Shown: positions 10,403-21,539, counted from the stretch's first letter. The stretch: 64,000 bases of DNA from Nilaparvata lugens (GCF_014356525.2 NC_052508.1:43193858-43257857), one strand, 5' to 3'. A program made the numbers and translations. The notes: a model not told the origin generated them from the sequence alone.

Positions 10403-11028
10403 TGTTAATTGTCAATAGATGGTCATGGTCCAGGAAATATGCGATGTACGATGAATCACACAGAACTCCATATTCTTTCCATCTTCCATTTTAGGATGAA
10501 GCTAAGCTCAATTCAGAAAAATTGTAAATTATTCTGTCATTCTTCAGTAATTAATGAATGCAATATGAACAATTCTCTTTCATGAGGTGAATATTTTTTT
10601 CCAACATTTTCCAGTTTCTCAATGATAGGGGAGTGATAATTAATTGTATAGGTCTTCTACGGAACCATTATCTACAGCTGGTATCAATCAACTACACTTC
10701 AACTCCAAACTACTGTTTTAATACCAGTACACAATTTATAACAGCGTGAAGTGTATATTACAGCTGGTAACTTTAGATGCTAAATCATATTATCACTATA
10801 TATGATCTTGAATCATGATCATCTTTCCGTTCTTCGGTAGCCAATTTTAAAAGCATAGGTCTGTAAAATGGATTAATAAATAATTATTATTAGCCCCCCT
10901 ATTAAAATTTCTGTACAGAAACCATCCCCAATATTCACACAACATATTCCCAAAGTTTCATGCCGTAATGTCAAGTAGTTAAGTAGTTATGTCAAGTCTA
11001 TAGGGAACAAACAAACACACAGACATTC

Positions 11029-11031
<3 letters not shown>

Positions 11032-11071
<40 letters not shown>
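11032..11071. repeat. (TA)n microsatellite
   Basis: About 19 uninterrupted TA units. The segment 10403-11031 before it is AT-rich with no feature recognised. Confidence 0.95.
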
Positions 11072-11074
<3 letters not shown>

Positions 11075-11285
11075 ATTTACATTCGGCTCAAACATAAGCC
11101 TCTCTAAATGGATGTAGAATATGATAAGGTTGACAACTTTCAGTTCTGTTGTTTTAACATATTTTTTCAAATAACTTTCAAAAAGTTCATGTAGTACCTA
11201 CTATTGTGTTTGAGACACTTCTGGCGCTATCATGGTTTCACCACTATTCTGTTCCAGAGTCCTATCTCTTGCAGTCGTTAACTAT

Positions 11286-11793
11286 ATCTATAATAAAGTA
11301 AAGAGCTGGCTTATACATTTACGGGATAGGAAAATTATGTTTGGCGCATTATCACGTCTGAACTAGTGGACTAATTAACTTGAAATTTTGCATATAGATT
11401 CTTAATTAATTCAAAATTCTGTATTTTTATATTCATATTTATATCTGGTTATTTATGTTCAACGGATCTCGAAAACGGCTCTAACGATTTTCACGAAATT
11501 TGGAACATAGTAATTAGGTTTATTATATAAAAATTCGATCGCACTAGGTCTCATCCTTGGGAAAACTCGCTGAACGACATTAAAAGGATAAATCATCCTT
11601 GGCTGAAACTGCTGTGGATAGTAGAAAAGTGAGTGAAAGAGTGAGTATGTGAAAAATCAAAATATCGCATTCCCGAAATTCATAAGATGACATATAGTCA
11701 GCTGTGAAATATAAACACGATCATTTTAGAGAATTGTGTTCTGTTTATCAATAGGTAAATAAAAATAACAAGCGAAGCTCGGTGCCCCGATAT
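11286..11793 (+). mobile_element. Helitron-like repeat, copy 1
   Basis: It begins tctataataaagtaaagagc and then ggcttatacatttacgggat, repeated in diverged form at 11793. It contains the shared module (tctcgaaaacggctctaacg at 11468; ggtctcatccttgggaaaac) and ends gcgaagctcggtgccccgat, as at 10380-10400. Non-coding. Confidence 0.45.
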
Positions 11794-12019
11794 TCTATAA
11801 TAAAGAGCTGGCCTATTCACGTACGAGATAGGAAAATTATGTTTGACGCATCATCACGCCTGAACTACTGGACTAATATACTTGAAATTTTACATATAGA
11901 TTCTTAATTAACCAAGGATGGTTAAAGGCCTATTTTCAATTCTTCAAAATTTCATTACGTCAAGTTTTCAGTTTGTCAAGTTTTAAATAGATCCTTGCGG
12001 AGCACGGGTTCCTGCTAGT
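11793..12019 (+). mobile_element. Helitron-like repeat, copy 2, with CTAGT end
   Basis: The start tctataataaagagctggcc repeats copy 1 for about 120 bases. The end gcggagcacgggttcctgct + AGT gives the CTAG|T 3' terminus expected for a Helitron. The middle is shorter than in copy 1 and lacks the CGAAAACGG module. Confidence 0.5.
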
Positions 12020-13455
12020 ATTTTATATATTCTTGTCCCTATTTATCTGGGTATTGTATGTTTCATTTTCTCATTTTAATACTTAGAACACATTTGTTTT
12101 TTCATCAGAATCGTTGTATTCGTTATGATAATTCTCTCGAAGTGAATTTTATATAATTATTAAAAATACCTGGCACTTGGGATCATGCTGAAATAAATTT
12201 ATTGGTTTAAATTTTCTCCAGCTGTCATATAGGGTTCTGCAGAAGTATAATATATAAAGTCATTTTATAGGGTACACCAGGGTACGACTATTATTATGTA
12301 ATCTTATGTTTTATTGTAGAGAATGTCTCTTTCTCTTTCTTTAAAAAATACATATTAACCATAATCCTCTTTGGATCACCTCAGTTATTTTTTGAGGAAC
12401 TGCTATTGATTTAATTTCTCTTGAAAGCAATAGATTTTATTTGACTAGTAACATAAATATGATATTTTAACTATGAATTTCCTATCTGTTTCAAGATTAA
12501 AAATAAGTTGGAATATAGAAAGTTGAGAGTAGATAGTATTTGTAATTAATTCTTGGACGATAATTTATTACAAGCTAGCCAATTAGTCTTGACGTGGACT
12601 AGAAATACTAGCACATCATGTTACAGGAAAATGTGGGGTTTCATCTTCTTGACTCGGATGAATTAATGTGCAGTTGAAGGTGTTTTGCTAGGGTGAACGG
12701 CCAGTCTTCGGAACTAATAAACTGAAAGTGTCTAGAAGTAGAATAGATGAAAAAATGAATGAGACTGGACAGGAAAGGAAAAGGTTGGGGAGAGGATATT
12801 GCGAAGACTCTCCCAAATGCAGACGTACAAGTCTCGCTGTCCAGGGTATTGACTTTTTGCAACTATTGCTCTCTTGCTTGCATTTGGCTCTTTCTCTTTT
12901 CTTCTCTGCACGATTTGCCAGCCATCCAAACGTCTGCAGCTGTCTTTGTTTCTCGCGGGCGCTGAGTGAAATCCATTCCTAGGGAATTGGTCCATCACTG
13001 AATTAGGACTTGCAAACATTTTTGTAATTTCAGAGACAATCGACTACTTGCCAGGGTCATTTGAGACAGATTTATAATCTCTATCCATGTTATTTTAGGG
13101 TCTTATTTATAAGATTATGACTTATTTCATACTTACATAATAGTCATTTATTGTCTGTTAACAATTCATCGACTGAATATATCATATTCAATATAAATCT
13201 AGCTTTTTAGTTTATCGCGAAACTATCCTATTCGTTGTAATTAGCATAAATATTATGATTATTAGATATTAGCCAATTAAGAAATTAAATTAGACTGAAC
13301 AGTTAGTGAAAAATTGCTTTCCTTTTTATGGAAAAAATTTAATAATGAAATTTTTAAATTTTTTCTGAAGAGAATGCAGGCTTATCTATATGGTACTGTT
13401 AAATATTTTTTGAAATGTATGAATTCAGGGCTATTTTCTTGTATTTATAAAATAT
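12020..13455. other. no gene supported; GC-richer patch at 12640-13020
   Basis: Mostly AT-rich. The patch 12640-13020 is GC-richer and has short open frames on both strands, overlapping each other, none with a recognisable motif. It could be an untranslated or coding exon of the 5781 gene, or old repeat DNA; I cannot decide. Confidence 0.35.
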
Positions 13456-13729
13456 AATTATAGTACCCTTTAAAATTAATAAAATATTAGAAAACAAGAA
13501 TACAAATAGTAACGTAACTACTAATAGATTGTTGTAAATACTAAAAACTAATGCGTAGAACTAATAGTAAAAACTAATGATTAGTTTTTGTTATTTTAAA
13601 ATAACGAAACTATTAGTAAACATTTATTTTTATAACCTGTCGATGGTGTGATCACCGAAACTAGTAGTTACGTTACTATTTGTATTCTTTTTTTTAAATA
13701 TTTTATTAATTTTAAAGGGTACTATAATT
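13456..13729. repeat. inverted repeat, 68-bp arms (MITE-like hairpin)
   Basis: The arms 13456-13523 and 13662-13729 are inverse complements with only a few mismatches (outer end aattatagtaccctttaaaa). The loop contains further small palindromes built on actaatgattagt and attttaaaat. The outer bases resemble the hairpin at 36691-36788, which also carries a GTACCC block. Confidence 0.8.
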
Positions 13730-13786
13730 CTATTTTTTAGATACTGTTAGAACTTATATTTATTCCGTCTAGACCTTAGTTGTTGA

Positions 13787-13850
13787 TCTATAGTGAGTTC
13801 CACTTTATAATGGCAGTGAAGAAAGATAGGAGAAAAACGTTGCCAAGTCT
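13787..13850. mobile_element. end fragment of CTATAGTGAGGTCC MITE
   Basis: ctatagtgagttccacttta and taatggcagtgaagaaagat match the left terminus of the MITE at 38859. The other terminus is absent; the fragment abuts the predicted start of the non-LTR element at 13854. Confidence 0.65.
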
Positions 13851-13853
13851 CTC

Positions 13854-13885
13854 AGTTGAGTTCAGTCACTCGAGCTGGACGGTCA
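13854..13885 (+). promoter_or_regulatory. predicted internal Inr + DPE promoter of non-LTR element 1
   Basis: TCAGTT matches the arthropod initiator TCA(+1)KTY with +1 at 13854. At +28 to +32 (13881-13885) the sequence is GGTCA, an exact fit to the downstream promoter element RGWYV. There is no TATA box upstream. This layout is known for jockey-type elements, which must carry their promoter inside the transcript. The exact +1 is inference. Confidence 0.5.
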
Positions 13886-14351
13886 GAGATAAGATAGCTC
13901 GTGCCGGCCTGCCGTTTCCGTAATATACAAGTTGCCTACTGCATAATGTAATTGCTTTCAATACAACCAAACTGTTCGGTTAGTTTAAATAGTGTATTTT
14001 GCGAAGTTTTGTGAATTATTGCGGTGAAACTATGTAAAGACTATACTGTGAAACATATTCTTCAAAAATAAACTGTACGTAAGTAAATTACACTGTGGAA
14101 TACTATAAACTTATGATCATATTATAGACTTATGAAACTAAACGATAAACTTAGTAAAAGTATTGCGAATTATACTTGAATTTCTAAGAAAATAAAGTGT
14201 CTGAACGTACTGTAGTGTGGTTTCTTATCGATTCGAGGACTATTGTTTCACTATTAATAAAATCAGTACTAATAATTCATCCAATCAACTTTGTGCTCTC
14301 CCGTGTCGCTTGTTCCTTATTGATTAAATTTTTGATTTACTACTGGACAAT

Positions 14352-15317
14352 ATGGTTTGCAAAAGCTGTCAGCAGCCTATTAATAACGCCAAAGAAGCTG
14401 CAAAATGCGTTATGTGTGCTAATAAATTCCACCCAGCGTGTTGCCGGATACGCACAGCTGCTAAACTGAACGCTATGATCGCCGGCGGAACGTTATCGAC
14501 ATGGAGGTGCGATGAATGCATTGAGAAAACACCATCACAAGCCAACACGGACATTAACGACAACAAGAAAGTTATGGAAATGCTAATGACTATCCAGAGT
14601 CAGATGGCGGAGAACAAAACAGAGTCGAATGCTAATTTTGCATCTCTTCAATCAACCTTAGCGACTTTAAAAACCTCATTCGACGGCCTTGAAAAGAAAT
14701 TAACGCGGGTTGAGAACGACAATTCAGAGCTGAAGTCGCGTTGCAGCCAGTTGGAGGAGGCGAACTTGAAGCTGACTAAAGAAATTTGCGAGTTAAAGTG
14801 GGTGACTATGGAATCCGAACAGTATTCAAAGTTGCGTAATATCGAGATACAAGGAATCCCTGAAAAGGAGGGGGAGGACATTTACCAATTACTCGGTGCT
14901 ATCGCCAAAATTCTGAAAGTGACATATCAACCCTGTGAAATTTCGATTGCGCATCGACTGGCGCCCTCGAGAAACAATTTCCCTTCAGCAATAGTGGTGT
15001 CGTTCGTACGTCGATCAGTAAGAGCAGAATGGCTTAAAGCAGCTAGAATGATCAAAATAAAAGCGTCTGACGTGATGACCTCATTCCGAGCGACTCCAGT
15101 GTACGTAAACGAACACCTAACCAAGCGAAACAAGGACCTTCTGAAGCAGGCGAAAAACAGCGTCAAGGCTGGAGACGAGAAATATGCATGGGTGAGAGAG
15201 GGCAAGGTGTACGTGAGGAAGACGGCTGACGCGAGGGCGCGACGATTGTACTGGCCGAACGACGACCAGCCCCCGACCACAGCCGCCCCCGCCGCCGCTC
15301 GCAAGTCCACACAGTGA
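14352..15317 (+). CDS. ORF1 protein of non-LTR element 1 (PHD finger, coiled coil, RRM-like)
   Basis: ORF1 has 321 residues and is fully open. Residues 3-56 carry a C4HC3 zinc finger (C3, C6, C19, C22, H27, C30, C53, C56), a PHD type found in ORF1 proteins of CR1-group elements. Residues about 75-150 are a predicted coiled coil with heptad Leu/Ile. Residues about 155-270 (LRNIEIQGIPE..., AHRL, AIVVSFVRR, VYVNEHLTKRNK) fit the RRM-like and C-terminal nucleic-acid-binding part of L1-type ORF1p (Transposase_22 pattern). It should coat element RNA and act as a chaperone in the RNP. The tail is basic, then Pro/Ala-rich. The intact frame contrasts with the badly broken ORF2 downstream. Confidence 0.85.
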   Translation: MVCKSCQQPINNAKEAAKCVMCANKFHPACCRIRTAAKLNAMIAGGTLSTWRCDECIEKTPSQANTDINDNKKVMEMLMTIQSQMAENKTESNANFASLQSTLATLKTSFDGLEKKLTRVENDNSELKSRCSQLEEANLKLTKEICELKWVTMESEQYSKLRNIEIQGIPEKEGEDIYQLLGAIAKILKVTYQPCEISIAHRLAPSRNNFPSAIVVSFVRRSVRAEWLKAARMIKIKASDVMTSFRATPVYVNEHLTKRNKDLLKQAKNSVKAGDEKYAWVREGKVYVRKTADARARRLYWPNDDQPPTTAAPAAARKSTQ

Positions 15318-17298
15318 AATGTGATTTAAAGTTGCTAAACCTTCTACTCGAGGTACTGTGCAATTTCTCTTTTTGTTTTTACTTCTTGTCTCAGGTTTTT
15401 CAGTATTTCGGACATTATTTTGTTGTGACCTGTGTGTGGTTGGTTAACTCTATTCTTTTTATTTTTATTCCTGTGTATTTCTTTATCATGTTATCAACTT
15501 GAGAAACTAAAAAATAAGTTGAAGGTTTGTTCTCACCCTCCCCCATTTCTTGATCGAATAATAAGCACGCTTACTTGATAGTCAAATAAAGAATAGCCTA
15601 TTATGTAAGGAACTATTGCATACCTTCTCTGCATTTACTATATCATTTTATATTATAATATTAATATTCAATATTATAAAAATTGGTTTATAATTCTTAA
15701 TAGTGATGTTCAATTAGTAAACTTACAGAGTTAAACAAAACTATAATTAACTTAGTACGGTAGTCTTTTAGCAACGATACATCTCCTTTACTCATTTCTT
15801 GAATGTCCATTACTAATTTTCGTTCCAATAAGAAACAATGGAAGGAGATTGAGAGAGCTTGCAAACTACTGCCAACTACTTCACCAAAATGTATTTTTTT
15901 TATTTTTATTTAGTTTTTTAAATCGTAGATAGTACAATAATACTACAAATGTGACTTGGTTGCATGGTTTCTAAAGACATATTTCCTGAAATAACTAAAA
16001 ACATCTAATGACTTGCTATTTGATATTTTTCTATTAAAAAATCTCAATTCTATATTATTTATTCAAATATCAACCAATTTTTTATTTTTTTTTTCGAAAA
16101 GCATACTTGTTGCGTGCATAATAACATCCAGAATAGGCATTAAAATTCCAACAAATTGCATTACATTAACTGATTTGGATATGCATTTCTTCCAGACTGC
16201 CCATTACAAACCACATCCAGAATAATGCAATTTTTTGTTAAAATACTATGTATATAATAATATGGAGAGCTTTTAGCAAAATTTTATTTAATTATTTTCT
16301 ATTATTTATTCATTTATTATTATATTATACTAGAAGAATTTTAGTAAATACTATGAAACTTAAAAAAACCCATTATCATTGTGGGGTTAGAAAAGTGCAA
16401 TTTACGTATTGTTATGTTTAAAAAAATAGCATACTTTGGAACTTCTATAATATTGTCCTTTCACGCCTATTGTACAAACGATTGATATTGATACTGTATT
16501 CATAATCATACTTCATTTTTAGTCTTGTCTTATTATTTTCAATATTAATATGTTTTTTAAATCCTAATCACTGGTGAGTCTCTACTATTGTTGATAAAAA
16601 TTGTCGTATTAATTTTATAATCAGTTAAAGGCATTTCCAAACTCGATGACATAGATTGCAACTGAGTTGCCAATCAAACGCTAATTGCTTACTTTTAAGT
16701 AGTTATCATTCCACTCTCAATGGTCGTAATCGGCTTCAGGATTATCTCTACCTGAAAATTCATTTAATCTTTCAGAAAATATAAAGTATATGTTTGCCTT
16801 CTTAGAAATTATTATGTTCGATATCTGATTAGATGAACTAGGATTTTAAACTATATCTGGAATAAGTTACATAAACTAGAGCCTGCTCTATTAACACATT
16901 ATATTATATATAAACTAAGATCTGCATCTCCATTAACTATATCTATACATGTTTATTTTTAATTAGGTATGCTAACGTTTTTAAATAATCTGATTGTGAA
17001 CTACAGTAGGTAGGCTATCTTTTTTTTTGTTATGTACCCACCCTTTAACTTCGGTAGGCTGGCATGTCAGTACTGCTTTCTCTTTCTGAAAACGATATGA
17101 AAGATATTCTCTCTTTCTGTTTATTACGAAATGATTCCTTAATCTATGAGTACTCGAGCAATTCTCTTTTCTTTAACCTTTTCTATTTTCTTTGTATGAA
17201 TGTTGTACGAATGTGTGCCATTATAATTGATTCCGTATTACATTTTAGCATTGAGCATTGCCTTCTCCATAATATATTTGTTGAAAATAAAATTCTAA
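15318..17298 (+). other. ORF1-ORF2 spacer of element 1
   Basis: Almost 2 kb, AT-rich, with many T-runs and no frame of recognisable coding character. Part of the length may be later insertions, but I could not define any terminus. Element 2 also has a long spacer (1.2 kb), so a long spacer may be native to these families. Confidence 0.5.
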
Positions 17299-17787
17299 AT
17301 GATTAATGCATGTGAATTAGTGGAGGATATCACCAGGGTTAACTCGTGTTTTCTAACATGCGGTGATAATATTACAATTTTGCATCAAAATATTCGTAGT
17401 CTGAACAGAAACTTTGATTCCTTTTTACTGTACATAAACTGTTGGAAAGTGAAGCCTGATATAATTGTCCTATCAGAAACATGGTTCCAACCGATAAATG
17501 ATGCGAACCCTTATATTATTGATGGATATGATAATTACTCCACTGGCAGTGATATAAGTAGAGCATCAGGTATCATGATATTTGTTTCGTCTAGCAGAGG
17601 TTTTGCTTGTTCGCGAGATGAATCACGGATTGATGGAGCCGATTCTATTTTACTCACTCTGGAAAAATCCAACTTCAAATTTAGATTATTGAGTTTGTAC
17701 AGATGGCACTCTGTTGGATTAGATGTTTTCCTGAATAGTTTGAGCCATTTTCTGGAGAAGCTAGGAGAAAGAGAGGTCACTCTAGTG
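17299..17787 (+). pseudogene. element 1 ORF2, N-terminal part of AP endonuclease
   Basis: ATG at 17299. The translation contains ITILHQNIRSLNRNFD, PDIIVLSETWF, YDNYSTGSDISRASGIMIFV and ...REVTLV: the first half of an exonuclease-endonuclease-phosphatase fold (QN-R and SETW motifs, with the catalytic Glu in SETW). After VTLV the expected GDFN motif is absent; the sequence turns into unrelated DNA at about 17788. Confidence 0.85.
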
Positions 17788-18506
17788 TTCAGCCAGCTAA
17801 AACACCTCCTTATTCTAAAATCGGCCAAGTTTTTATAGTAAGTTTCATAGAAGCATGGAATAAAGAAGTGCTTATTGCTCATTACTTAGCATTACTTACT
17901 TAATTAGCATTAGCAAATGCATTTTTTTTATTAAATTTCATCTCTTGACTCACAAACTATTACTTATTAATCTCTTCATTACTCCGTGGTTGAAGGGAAA
18001 TACTCACATATTATGTGAGACGTCTTATTAAGACGTCTCACAGACGTATATGCCTACTTCAGCTATGAATATTATTTATACTCATTAAGGTCAAAATAAG
18101 TAATGTCGACTATGTAGGCTCATATTGTGTCCCTTTGTGTTTTGTAAATCAGTTAATTCTTCATCACAGACACACTTTTTCTCTATGTATTTAACACGAC
18201 ATGCAGTCAAAATTTATCTTTTGACTGCATGTCGTGTTAAATACATAGAGAAAAAGTGTTTTAATACATCGCAGCTCGGAATGGATCAAGGAACCATCAT
18301 CATTATTATAGAGTTTTCTTGTACCCAAAATTGATTTGATGGAAAGTACCTACTGACCGCCTCTTCTTTCCCCGTCTGTAGGCTTATAAGAGAGTACTCA
18401 TTATTTTCACTCGTGAATGACCATGTAAATACGGCAACACCGCGGCAGCTGCATCCCACCTTTTCGCTACTCACCGTATCCCTCCAAGTATGAAGTAAAT
18501 TAAAAC
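17788..18506. other. 0.7-kb insertion within element 1 ORF2, with strong palindromes
   Basis: Coding similarity to the endonuclease stops at 17787 and resumes at about 18507 (INDLSSAGAFDYMEIM). The segment between has no transposase frame. It holds a 14-bp palindrome (18014-18042, tgtgagacgtctta and inverse) and a 41-bp perfect hairpin (18172-18259). Its termini are not obvious inverted or direct repeats, and the GDF of the endonuclease motif was lost at the junction. It may be a MITE or a filler from repair. Confidence 0.6.
18172..18259. repeat. 41-bp perfect inverted repeat with 6-nt loop
   Basis: 18172-18212 and 18219-18259 are exact inverse complements (arm begins acactttttctctatgtatt), with loop tttatc. 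There are no mismatches, so the palindrome is recent or is maintained. Confidence 0.97.
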
Positions 18507-20522
18507 ACACTATAAATGACTTGAGTAGTGCTGGGGCTTTTGATTACATGGAAATCATGCATTTCAATGGCTACCAATCACTGATAGATGTAGATACTCG
18601 TGTAACAAACCTTAGCTCAAGCTGCATTGATCACATCTTTTATAAATCCAAGTTTAACAGGAAAATAATTCAGAGTTCATTCATAGAATCGCTGATTACT
18701 GATCATAGAGCTATATCGGCTTCATTGTCTGTGTCTGGAGACCGGACCGGTCATGCTACTCCCATAGTTAAAGATATCATCGACGTCAAAAAATTGACGG
18801 ACTTGTTGATGGAGCATAATTGGTCTGACTTATATGCTTGCGACAGTGTTGATGATAAGTTTTCTGTGTTCATGGATGGTCTGCTGGCGTATATAAAGCA
18901 GTGCACTCGTTCAAGCCAGAGGCTTGTCAAAAATGTTAAGCGTCTGAAACCGTGGATGACAGATGGGCTCTGCCTAGCAATTAAGCATAGAGATAAACTC
19001 TATAAAGCGCATAGAAAATCTCCCCAAAATGAGAAATTAAAAGCTAAGTACTTGGCAGCAAAAAATAACATAAATAAATTAATAAAAAATCAAAAGATTA
19101 AATTTTATTCGAACTTGAATACCTTTCCTGTAAAAAAACAATGGGAAATTATAAATAATCATTGCAGTAAATCAGTTTCCAAACGAAAGTCGATCCATCT
19201 GCATTGTGGAGATAATCTAATAACAGATGGAAACGTTCTGGCTAACAAATTCAATGAATACTTCATAAATATATCTGATGAAATAGTTTCTTCAATACAT
19301 GACCCAGATGAGAGAAAATTATGATAGAAAATTTAAAAGTGATTTTATCCAAAATTCTTTTTTCTTAAATCCTATTAGCTATCAAGAACTACTAACTGAA
19401 ATAAATAAATTGAAAAATGGAAAATCTCCAGGTCCTGATAATATTTCCTCCAGTTTAATAAAATCTATAGCTTATGCTATTGTTCCTGTTCTTTGTCACA
19501 TTTTTAAGAGTGGATCGAATAGAGAAATTTCAAATTATAGACCTATCTCACTGCTTTCAGTGTTCTCAAAAGTTCTAGAGAAACTTTTTAAGAAAAGATT
19601 AATGAGCTTTTTCAATAAAGTGAACTATTTTAATAGAAACCAATTTGGATTTCAGGAGGGCTTGAACACAGAACAGGCATTATATAAGTTTATGTCAGAT
19701 ATTTATCACAGCATCAACACACCACATAAAAATAGAACATCTGGTCTATTCTTGGACATCCGAAAGGCTTTCGACACAGTTGAACACAGCACCTTGTTGA
19801 ATAAGCTTCATGCTGCTGGTGTCCGTGGTGTTACCAACATGTGGTTAAAATCATACTTGATGAATAGAAAGCAGTATGTGTCTATTTCGGGTTGTGATAG
19901 TGAGCTGACAACAGTTAAATACAGCGTTCCACAAGGATCCGTTTTGGGCCCTATATTGTTTTTAGTCTACATAAATGATTTGTTTTCCCACAAATTTTTT
20001 GGATCAATTACATCTTTTGCCGATGACACAGCCCTAGCGTATTCTGCTAAAAATGAAGAAGAACTGCATGAAATGATGCAGCTATTTGTTTGATTTGCGA
20101 TGCTGGTTCAACTGTAACAAACTAGCACTAAATGCGAGCAAGACTTCCTATATAAACTTTTCATTATCATCACCATTTAGTTTCACTGATCCTGTCAAGT
20201 ATCATCAGGTTGGTTGCAGATCTATGAGTTGTGACTGTGAGGTAATTCAACAATCTGACTCTATTAAATATCTTGGGCTAATATTGGATCAAAGTCTAAA
20301 TTGGGATTTGCATGTGAATAAAGTAAAAGGGTACCTCTTATACTTGGTTAGGACTTTCTATCAAATACGTCAATTCTTCCCTGTAAATATTCTTCGTGTA
20401 ATGTATTACTCTTTCTTCAATAGTAGGCTGGAATACGGAATCTCATGTTATGCATCTACCTTCATGTCTCATTTTAAAAATCTTATAGTCCTACAAAAAT
20501 CAATTGTTAGAATAATGTTTGG
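18507..20522 (+). pseudogene. element 1 ORF2, endonuclease C-terminus and reverse transcriptase
   Basis: Frame 1 (18507-19317) gives the endonuclease end (SSSCIDHIFY, ESLITDHRAISASL, with the catalytic DH) and the linker before RT. A frameshift near 19312 leads to the RT domain: LKNGKSPGPDNI, SNYRPISLLSVFSKVLEKL, QFGFQEGLNTEQA, motif A LDIRKAFDTV, motif B VPQGSVLGPILFLVYINDL, motif C FADDTAL at about 20015. Another frameshift near 20090 leads to the thumb (WFNCNKLALNASKTSYINF, KYLGLILDQSLNW). Between CHIF and KSGSNREISNYRP about 20 residues usual in the family are missing, an internal deletion. It cannot make active RT as it stands. Confidence 0.88.
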
Positions 20523-20741
20523 AGCATTCTTACTCCTGAATGAGTAGATAAGAATGAGAACGGCCTGACGTACTGTTTTTCAGCTCCTGTTTATTCAAAA
20601 ATAACTCGGGTACTTTGCGACTTGCAGGATTGATATTTGGCATAAAGTTAATAGTGGTGAAGTTGATTGTGATCACGAAGTTTCGAATTGATACGTACAA
20701 TAGTTTCTGTGGAATACGTGAATATATTTTTCTTGTTCGAC

Positions 20742-21539
20742 ATGATTTCTCAAGGAACGCGTAGCAAGCAGCTAACCGGCAAAGATAAGGCTCAAGGCAA
20801 CAACAGCCCGGCCGGAGCTCCTCGACCCCGCTCCTCCTCATCATCCACCAGTGAGCGGCCGGCTTGCGGAAAACAGCTGATTCGGGACACAATATCTGAA
20901 TTTCTTGCAGAGGACAATCAATTCGACAATATTGTTGAACGATTGTTTGAAAAGTTTTCTGCCAGGCTGGAGGAATCAGTGACGGCAGCTATTAGTGTTA
21001 AATTCGAAACCAGGTTTGCGGAGGCAGAGAAGAAGATTGCCACATTAACCGCTCAAGTAGACAATATGAAAAAATTGTCTGCGGTACAAGTTGACGAGTT
21101 GGAGCAGTATCAACGGAGAAATAGCGTGCGAATTTTTGGGTTGCCAGAGGAGGGAGGTGAAAACGTTTCAAGCATTGTTACGGACTTCTTCTGCACCAGG
21201 CTCAATAAGGAGATAGACGTTGCGTCAATTGACAGATGTCATCGCGTTGGCCGACGTATGGTGACTGATGCTCAACAACAACCACGACCGAGAGCAGTAC
21301 TCGTGAAATTCATCAGTTACCAGACGAAAAGAGCCGTCCTGACCGATCGGCGCAAATTGAAAGGGACGGGATTGACGATACGCGAGGACCTGACACAGAG
21401 ACGAAACGACTTCTATCGCAGCGTAGCCAGGAGAGTTGGAGTGCGAAATGTATGGACCGTTGATGGACGCGTGATCTGGAGGGAGAATGGTAATGTAATG
21501 TCTGGCGGATGGGAGCAGACGCTTGATAGACTTACCTGA
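20742..21539 (+). CDS. ORF1 protein of non-LTR element 2 (coiled coil + RRM-like)
   Basis: From the first ATG (MISQGTRSKQL) the frame gives 265 residues. The N-terminus is basic and Ser/Pro-rich (residues 1-45). Residues about 55-125 are coiled coil (FEKFSARLEE..., AEAEKKIATLTAQVDNMKKL). From about 126, NSVRIFGLPEE begins an RRM-like fold of the L1 ORF1p (Transposase_22) type, followed by DRCHRVGRR, RAVLVKFISYQTK and the C-terminal LTIREDLTQRR. It has no PHD finger, unlike ORF1 of element 1. The role is RNA binding in the retrotransposition RNP. The frame is intact. Confidence 0.85.
   Translation: MISQGTRSKQLTGKDKAQGNNSPAGAPRPRSSSSSTSERPACGKQLIRDTISEFLAEDNQFDNIVERLFEKFSARLEESVTAAISVKFETRFAEAEKKIATLTAQVDNMKKLSAVQVDELEQYQRRNSVRIFGLPEEGGENVSSIVTDFFCTRLNKEIDVASIDRCHRVGRRMVTDAQQQPRPRAVLVKFISYQTKRAVLTDRRKLKGTGLTIREDLTQRRNDFYRSVARRVGVRNVWTVDGRVIWRENGNVMSGGWEQTLDRLT

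Larger units (their letters stand above)
13854..20522 (+). mobile_element. non-LTR retrotransposon 1 (CR1/jockey-like), degenerate, 3'-truncated by element 2
   Basis: The order is: internal promoter (13854), 5' UTR, ORF1 with PHD finger (14352-15317), long AT-rich spacer, ORF2 with AP endonuclease and reverse transcriptase (17299-20522). ORF2 is broken by an insertion (17788-18506), two frameshifts (near 19312 and 20090) and an internal deletion in the RT domain. The protein stops matching at ...SIVRIMFGA, where element 2 begins; the 3' end is not recovered after element 2. The clade is inferred from motif style (LSETW, LDIRKAFD, FADDTAL). Confidence 0.85.

Noticed and set aside
12641..13019. 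Overlapping open frames of 68-95 codons on both strands in a GC-richer patch
   Set aside because: No motif, no clear splice sites, and both strands equally open, as expected for higher GC alone.
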